Below, one piece after another: positions 5,659-8,615 of a stretch of DNA of 8,615 nt. Position numbers and translations under genes: made by a program. Position 1 is the stretch's first letter; the number at the start of each line of letters is the position of its first letter. This stretch comes from JBIOYL01 sp044870185 (lineage in GTDB: Bacteria > Actinomycetota > CALGFH01). Under the pieces are notes generated by a model that worked only from the letters and a program-made list of their open reading frames with translations, was not told where the DNA came from and did no database searches. The DNA is taken from positions 1 to 8,615 of the forward strand of contig JBIOYL010000222.1 of the NCBI GenBank assembly GCA_044870185.1, in the 5' to 3' direction.

Positions 5659-6867
5659 ATGAGCCCGCAGTACGACGCGATCATCGTGGGAGCGCGGTGC
5701 GCCGGCTCGCCAACGGCAATGCTGCTGGCGCGCAAGGGATACCGCGTCCTGCTGGTGGACAGGGCGACGTTCCCGAGCGACACCGTGTCCACGCACATCA
5801 TCCATCCGCCGGGTGTCTCGGCCCTGAAGCGGTGGGGCCTGCTCGACCGGTTGGCATCGACCGGCTGCCCGCCGATCACGAACTACTCGTTCGATTTCGG
5901 ACCGATCAGGATCGCCGGGTCGCTCCGGCCCGACGACGGCGTGGCACGTGCCTACTGCCCGCGACGCACCGTGCTCGACTACCTGCTGGTCGAGGCCGCC
6001 GTCGCCGCCGGGGCCGAGCTTCGCGAACGTTTCACCGCCGACGAGGTCCTGATCGAGGACGGCCGCGTGCGCGGTCTCCGCGGCCATACCGCGGGAGGCG
6101 CGGCCGTCACGGAGCGGGCTCGGGTCGTGGTCGGCGCCGACGGGCGGCATTCGCTGGTCGCGAAGGCCGTCCAGGCGCCGCGGTACCACGAACAGCCGAC
6201 CATCGCCGCGGGCTACTACGCCTACTGGAGCAGGCTGCCGGCCGAGGGCTTCGAGGGGTACATCCGCCCGCCTCGGGCCATCGGGGTCGCCCCCACCAAC
6301 GACGGCCTGACGATGGTCGTCGTCAACTGGCCGCGAACGGAATTCGAAGCCAACCGTCGGGACGTCGAGGGCACCTGCGCGCGGGCGTTCGGGCTCGTCC
6401 CCGAGCTCGCCGAGCGGCTGCGTGCCGCCACCCGCGAGACCCGCTTCGTGGGCACGGGCGACCTGCCGAACTTCTTCCGCAAGCCGTACGGGCCGGGCTG
6501 GGCGCTCGTCGGCGACGCCGGCTACCACAAGGACCCGATCACCGCCCAGGGAATCGGCGACGCCTTCCGCGACGCCGAGGTCCTGGCCGCGGGCCTCGAC
6601 GACGCGCTCTCCGGACGACGCGGCTACGACGACGCGCTGGCCTCCTACCAGCGGACCCGCGACCAGCGGGCGCTGCCCATGTTCGAGTTCACCTGCGAGC
6701 TCGCGCGGCTTCAGCCACCACCGCCCGGGCTGCGGCAGCTCCTGGGGGCGGTCCAGACCAGCCAGGAGGCGATGGACGGGTTCGTCAGCGTGATCGCGGG
6801 GACGGTCCCCGTCCCAGAGTTCTTCGGGCCCGAGAACACCGGCCGCATCATGGCGGGGCGCTGCTAG
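5659..6867 (+). CDS. FAD-dependent oxidoreductase/monooxygenase (geranylgeranyl reductase-like)
   Basis: Encodes 402 aa of the PHBH/geranylgeranyl-reductase-like flavoprotein superfamily, which uses FAD and NAD(P)H to hydroxylate or reduce small molecules. Residues 6-35 form the FAD-binding Rossmann fold (DAIIVGARCAGSPTAMLLA to VLLVDR), with the subfamily's G-A-R-C-A-G in place of GxGxxG. SDTVSTHIIHPPG follows. The DG motif GADGR begins at residue 159, and GDAGYHKDP begins at 285 with ITAQGIGDAFRDAE after it, the ribityl-binding segment. No signal peptide or membrane helix is seen, so it is probably cytoplasmic. The start at 5659 is chosen for GGGAGG at 5647-5652 and because the family begins 3-6 residues before the first strand; ATGs at 5593 and 5602 would add an unlike N-terminus. 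It is the partner of the upstream regulator. The substrate cannot be told. Confidence 0.9.
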   Translation: MSPQYDAIIVGARCAGSPTAMLLARKGYRVLLVDRATFPSDTVSTHIIHPPGVSALKRWGLLDRLASTGCPPITNYSFDFGPIRIAGSLRPDDGVARAYCPRRTVLDYLLVEAAVAAGAELRERFTADEVLIEDGRVRGLRGHTAGGAAVTERARVVVGADGRHSLVAKAVQAPRYHEQPTIAAGYYAYWSRLPAEGFEGYIRPPRAIGVAPTNDGLTMVVVNWPRTEFEANRRDVEGTCARAFGLVPELAERLRAATRETRFVGTGDLPNFFRKPYGPGWALVGDAGYHKDPITAQGIGDAFRDAEVLAAGLDDALSGRRGYDDALASYQRTRDQRALPMFEFTCELARLQPPPPGLRQLLGAVQTSQEAMDGFVSVIAGTVPVPEFFGPENTGRIMAGRC

Positions 6868-6964
6868 CCGCCGCCCTCTGGGAGGGGAATGATGCCGGCG
6901 CCCCGCGCATTCCCGTGCTCGGAGCAGGAACAAGCCGGGCGGGTCGCGGGTCGCACCTGGCGAA

Positions 6965-6995
6965 GGTTGCGCTCGCAACCGCTCGCAACTATGAC
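6965..6995 (+). promoter_or_regulatory. Promoter with overlapping operator for the pirin gene
   Basis: TTGCGC (6967-6972) and TATGAC (6990-6995) are separated by exactly 17 bp, giving a plausible -35/-10 pair about 70 nt upstream of the pirin ATG at 7065. A 16-bp palindrome, GGTTGCG-CT-CGCAACC (6965-6980), covers the -35. GCTCGCAAC is repeated at 6971-6979 and 6981-6989, 10 bp or one helical turn apart. This layout is typical of a repressor operator; the regulator is not identifiable from the window. Confidence 0.5.
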
Positions 6996-7064
6996 TGCGA
7001 CAATCAGGTGACGGCGTCGCCAGCCAAGCTGGTGGCGTCTCTGACGAAGGGCTGGAGGTCGGCG

Positions 7065-7451
7065 ATGCCCGCGGTGACCAGTGACACGATCGCCCTTCCG
7101 CGCGTGGCGCGGCCAGGGCTGGAGGCGGCCGAGCGGCGGGTGCTCTCGGTCACCACCGCACCCTCGGGCCTGGAAGGCGAGGGCTTCCCCGTGCGCCGCG
7201 CCTTCGCCGGGGTCGATCTGGCCACCCTGGACCCGTTCGTGCACCTGGACCAGATGGGCGAGGTCGACTACGCCCCAGGCGAGCCCAAGGGCACCCCCTG
7301 GCACCCCCACCGCGGCTTCGAGACCGTCACCCACATGATCGACGGCATCTTCCGGCACCAGGACTCCAACGGCGGCGGTGGGCTGATCACCGACGGCGAC
7401 ACCCAGTGGATGACGGCGGGAGCAGGATTGTCATTCTGTCAGCCACAGTAG
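7065..7451 (+). pseudogene. Pirin family protein, C-terminally truncated
   Basis: The frame gives 128 aa where pirins have about 290-320. Pirins are bicupin metal proteins; some act as quercetinases or redox-sensing cofactors. The N-terminal cupin is recognisable: LDPFVHLDQMGEVDYAPGEPKG, then the metal-binding HPHRGFETVTH (H80, H82) and FRHQDSNGGGG, GDTQWMTAGAG. Homologues then continue with a segment carrying the last His and Glu ligands (AGxGxxHxE) and the second cupin. Here the protein switches at about nt 7431 to SFCQPQ and a TAG. Two of four metal ligands and more than half of the fold are missing, so a working pirin is unlikely. The start at 7065 follows GGAGG at 7054-7058. It lies 197 bp after the flavoprotein gene and has its own promoter/operator. 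Confidence 0.8.
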
Positions 7452-7549
7452 CGCTCTGACCTGCATTTCGACGCTCAGACTAGGTTGGGAGCGATCGCCG
7501 CGACCGCGCCATCAAGTCCTCGCTATCGGAGATGGCCCAGCGAGCGTGA

Positions 7550-7843
7550 GCCAGGCTCCTACCAGCAACGACTCTGACGTGCCGTATCATCAGCCTGACG
7601 GCGCCTCCGATCCTCCTGCCGCCGCGGCGTGGCGCGGAGGCGCTGGTCGAGAGGGTCGAGCAGGGTCGCGCGAAGGTCGAGCCCGAAGACGGCATGCGGC
7701 TGCGCTGACGCACCGACATCGACGGCCGCGGTGGGCCGAACCTTGCGATCGAAACCGTTGAGCTGGTGCTGCGCCACTGGCCGGCCGGGCATTTCAGCCT
7801 CGAGCTCGTGGTGGAGCGGTCAACCCACCTCCAGCCCAAATAA
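7550..7843 (+). pseudogene. Unidentified coding fragment interrupted by an in-frame TGA
   Basis: A single plus-strand frame runs between a TGA at 7547 and a TAA at 7841, with one internal TGA at 7706-7708. The first part includes RIISLTAPPILLPPRRGAE and AKVEPEDGMRLR (end of part 1). After the stop come RTDIDGRGGPNLAIETVEL and VLRHWPAGHFSLELVVE. Third positions are mostly G or C on both sides of the stop and the composition looks protein-like, so I read it as the remains of one gene whose CGA or TGG codon became TGA. There is no convincing start codon or ribosome site. I do not recognise the family. It fills the space between the truncated pirin and the VOC gene, which otherwise shows nothing I can name. 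It could instead be chance open frame. Confidence 0.35.
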
Positions 7844-7873
7844 CCTGGCAGGCATCGGCGCAAGCAGGATTGA

Positions 7874-8351
7874 CTAACCTCCTCGGTACGCTCGCTCGAG
7901 TGCCGCAATGTCGATCTTGTTCATCTGCAACATGGCTTGCATGGCGCGCTGAGACTTGTCGGGGTCGGGGTCGCTGATCATGTCGTTCATAGCCGTTTGG
8001 GATGATCTGCCAGGACACGCCGTACCGGTCCTTGAGCCAGCCGCAGTCGCCTTCTTCACCGCCTTCGCTGAGCCGCTGCCAATAGTAGTCGACCTCATCC
8101 TGCGACGCACAATTGACGATCAGCGACAAGGCCTCGTTGAACTTGAAATCTGCCGGACCGCCGTTGAGGGCTGTGAACTGCTGGCCTTCCAGCTCAAAGT
8201 CAACCATCATGACTGTCCCCGCCGGCAGGGGACCGGCCGAGCCGTAGCGCGCGATAGTGTTGATTCTGGAGTTCTTGAAGACAGCGGTATAGAACTGCGC
8301 GGCCTCCTCAGCTTGGTCGTCGAACCAGAGGTTCGGTGTAATCTTTTGCAT
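7874..8351 (-). CDS. PhnB-like VOC (glyoxalase superfamily) protein, one frameshift
   Basis: About 158 aa can be read if one base is removed. Residues 1-119 are a PhnB-like VOC fold: MQKITPNLWFDDQAEEAAQF, YTAVFKNSRI, MMVDFELEGQQFTALNGGP, EALSLIVNCASQDEVDYYWQRL and CGWLKDRYGVSWQIIPN. The frame breaks at about 7991-7994 (ggct where gct fits) and resumes with MNDMISDPDPDKSQRAMQAM and KIDIAALERAYRG, the typical C-terminus of this family, ending in a TAG at 7874. Such proteins are often labelled 3-demethylubiquinone-9 3-methyltransferase, but most have no proven activity. The start at 8351 follows AAGGAGG (8357-8363) with ideal spacing. If the extra base is real, the product would run about 66 unrelated residues to 7794. 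Base composition looks less GC-rich than the flavoprotein and imuB genes, which may indicate transfer. Confidence 0.82.
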
Positions 8352-8363
8352 TGCGCCCTCCTT

Positions 8364-8615
8364 GTCTTCAGCAGCTCGATGATGAGCTGGACCTGCTGGC
8401 GAGCTGCCCTGATTCCTTGGCCGCTTGCGGCCGGCGCTCCCGGCAGCCTCCTCTCGGTCCGCCCATTTGGAGTTCCAGGTCGACAGCGAGCGGTGGGATC
8501 GGCTTCCCGAGCGTGTCAGCCGCTCACGTTTCGAGGGTCATCGGCTTGCTCCTTGTGGAGACCGAAAGTAGTCGACGAGGGGCGGCAGATCAGCCGGTTG
8601 GGGTCCGGACAGGTA
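8364..8615 (-). other. Right edge, no firm gene; possible partial ORF and broken start
   Basis: On the minus strand a frame open from the window edge (8615) ends with DYFRSPQGASR and a TGA at 8538-8540. That TGA overlaps an ATG at 8539-8541 as ATGA, preceded by AAGGAG. The second frame stops after five codons (MTLET, TGA), then stays open as AADTLGKPIPPLAVDLELQ for some 50 codons. This could be the tail of one gene and the broken start of another, or chance. I recognise no family, and nothing else is visible here except the ribosome site of the VOC gene. Confidence 0.2.

Noticed and set aside
6874..6886. CCCTC-TGG-GAGGG hairpin just after the flavoprotein stop
   Set aside because: Only 5 bp with a 3-nt loop and no T tract; too weak to call a terminator.
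1..8615. CRISPR array, tRNA, rRNA, complete insertion sequence or phage genes
   Set aside because: No regularly spaced direct repeats, no cloverleaf-like sequence, and no transposase or integrase motifs were seen on either strand.

Overview
The window is high-GC bacterial DNA. Strong GC bias at third codon positions, an actinobacterial-type LexA box, a leaderless-looking promoter, a WXG100 protein and an ImuA'-ImuB pair all point to an actinomycete-like member of Actinomycetota. No tRNA, rRNA, CRISPR array or complete insertion sequence was seen. All assignments come from reading the sequence; no database search was run.

Layout, left to right. Positions 44-815 carry two minus-strand small genes: a basic GRRGGLKGG-motif protein and an orphan WXG100 (ESAT-6-like) protein. 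Positions 918-3137 hold a minus-strand, SOS-controlled pair for error-prone repair synthesis. imuA' and imuB overlap by ATGA and are preceded by a LexA box inside a promoter that appears to start transcription at the AUG. imuB as given has two single-base losses in C runs, and its linker holds a 42-bp tandem repeat. Positions 3169-3779 are a gene graveyard: a SAM methyltransferase that has lost its middle, and the N-terminal stub of an AAA/LuxR-type (LAL) regulator cut at its Walker A motif. Positions 3884-6867 are a plus-strand pair: a helical-repeat regulator with a LuxR/NarL helix-turn-helix, followed by a flavin-dependent oxidoreductase. Positions 6965-7451 hold a pirin gene with a convincing promoter/operator, but it is truncated before its last two metal ligands. 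Positions 7452-8615 look less GC-rich and patchy: an unidentified fragment with an in-frame TGA, a PhnB-like VOC protein with one frameshift, and an unassigned edge.

Functionally, imuA'-imuB is the DNA-damage mutagenesis module; its usual polymerase partner, dnaE2, is not in the window. The regulator and flavoprotein are probably a linked regulatory/enzymatic pair of unknown substrate. I found no convincing new multi-gene system. The most notable items are the compact SOS promoter, the pirin operator/promoter, the imuB linker repeat, and the concentration of broken genes, some of which may be single-base sequence errors.
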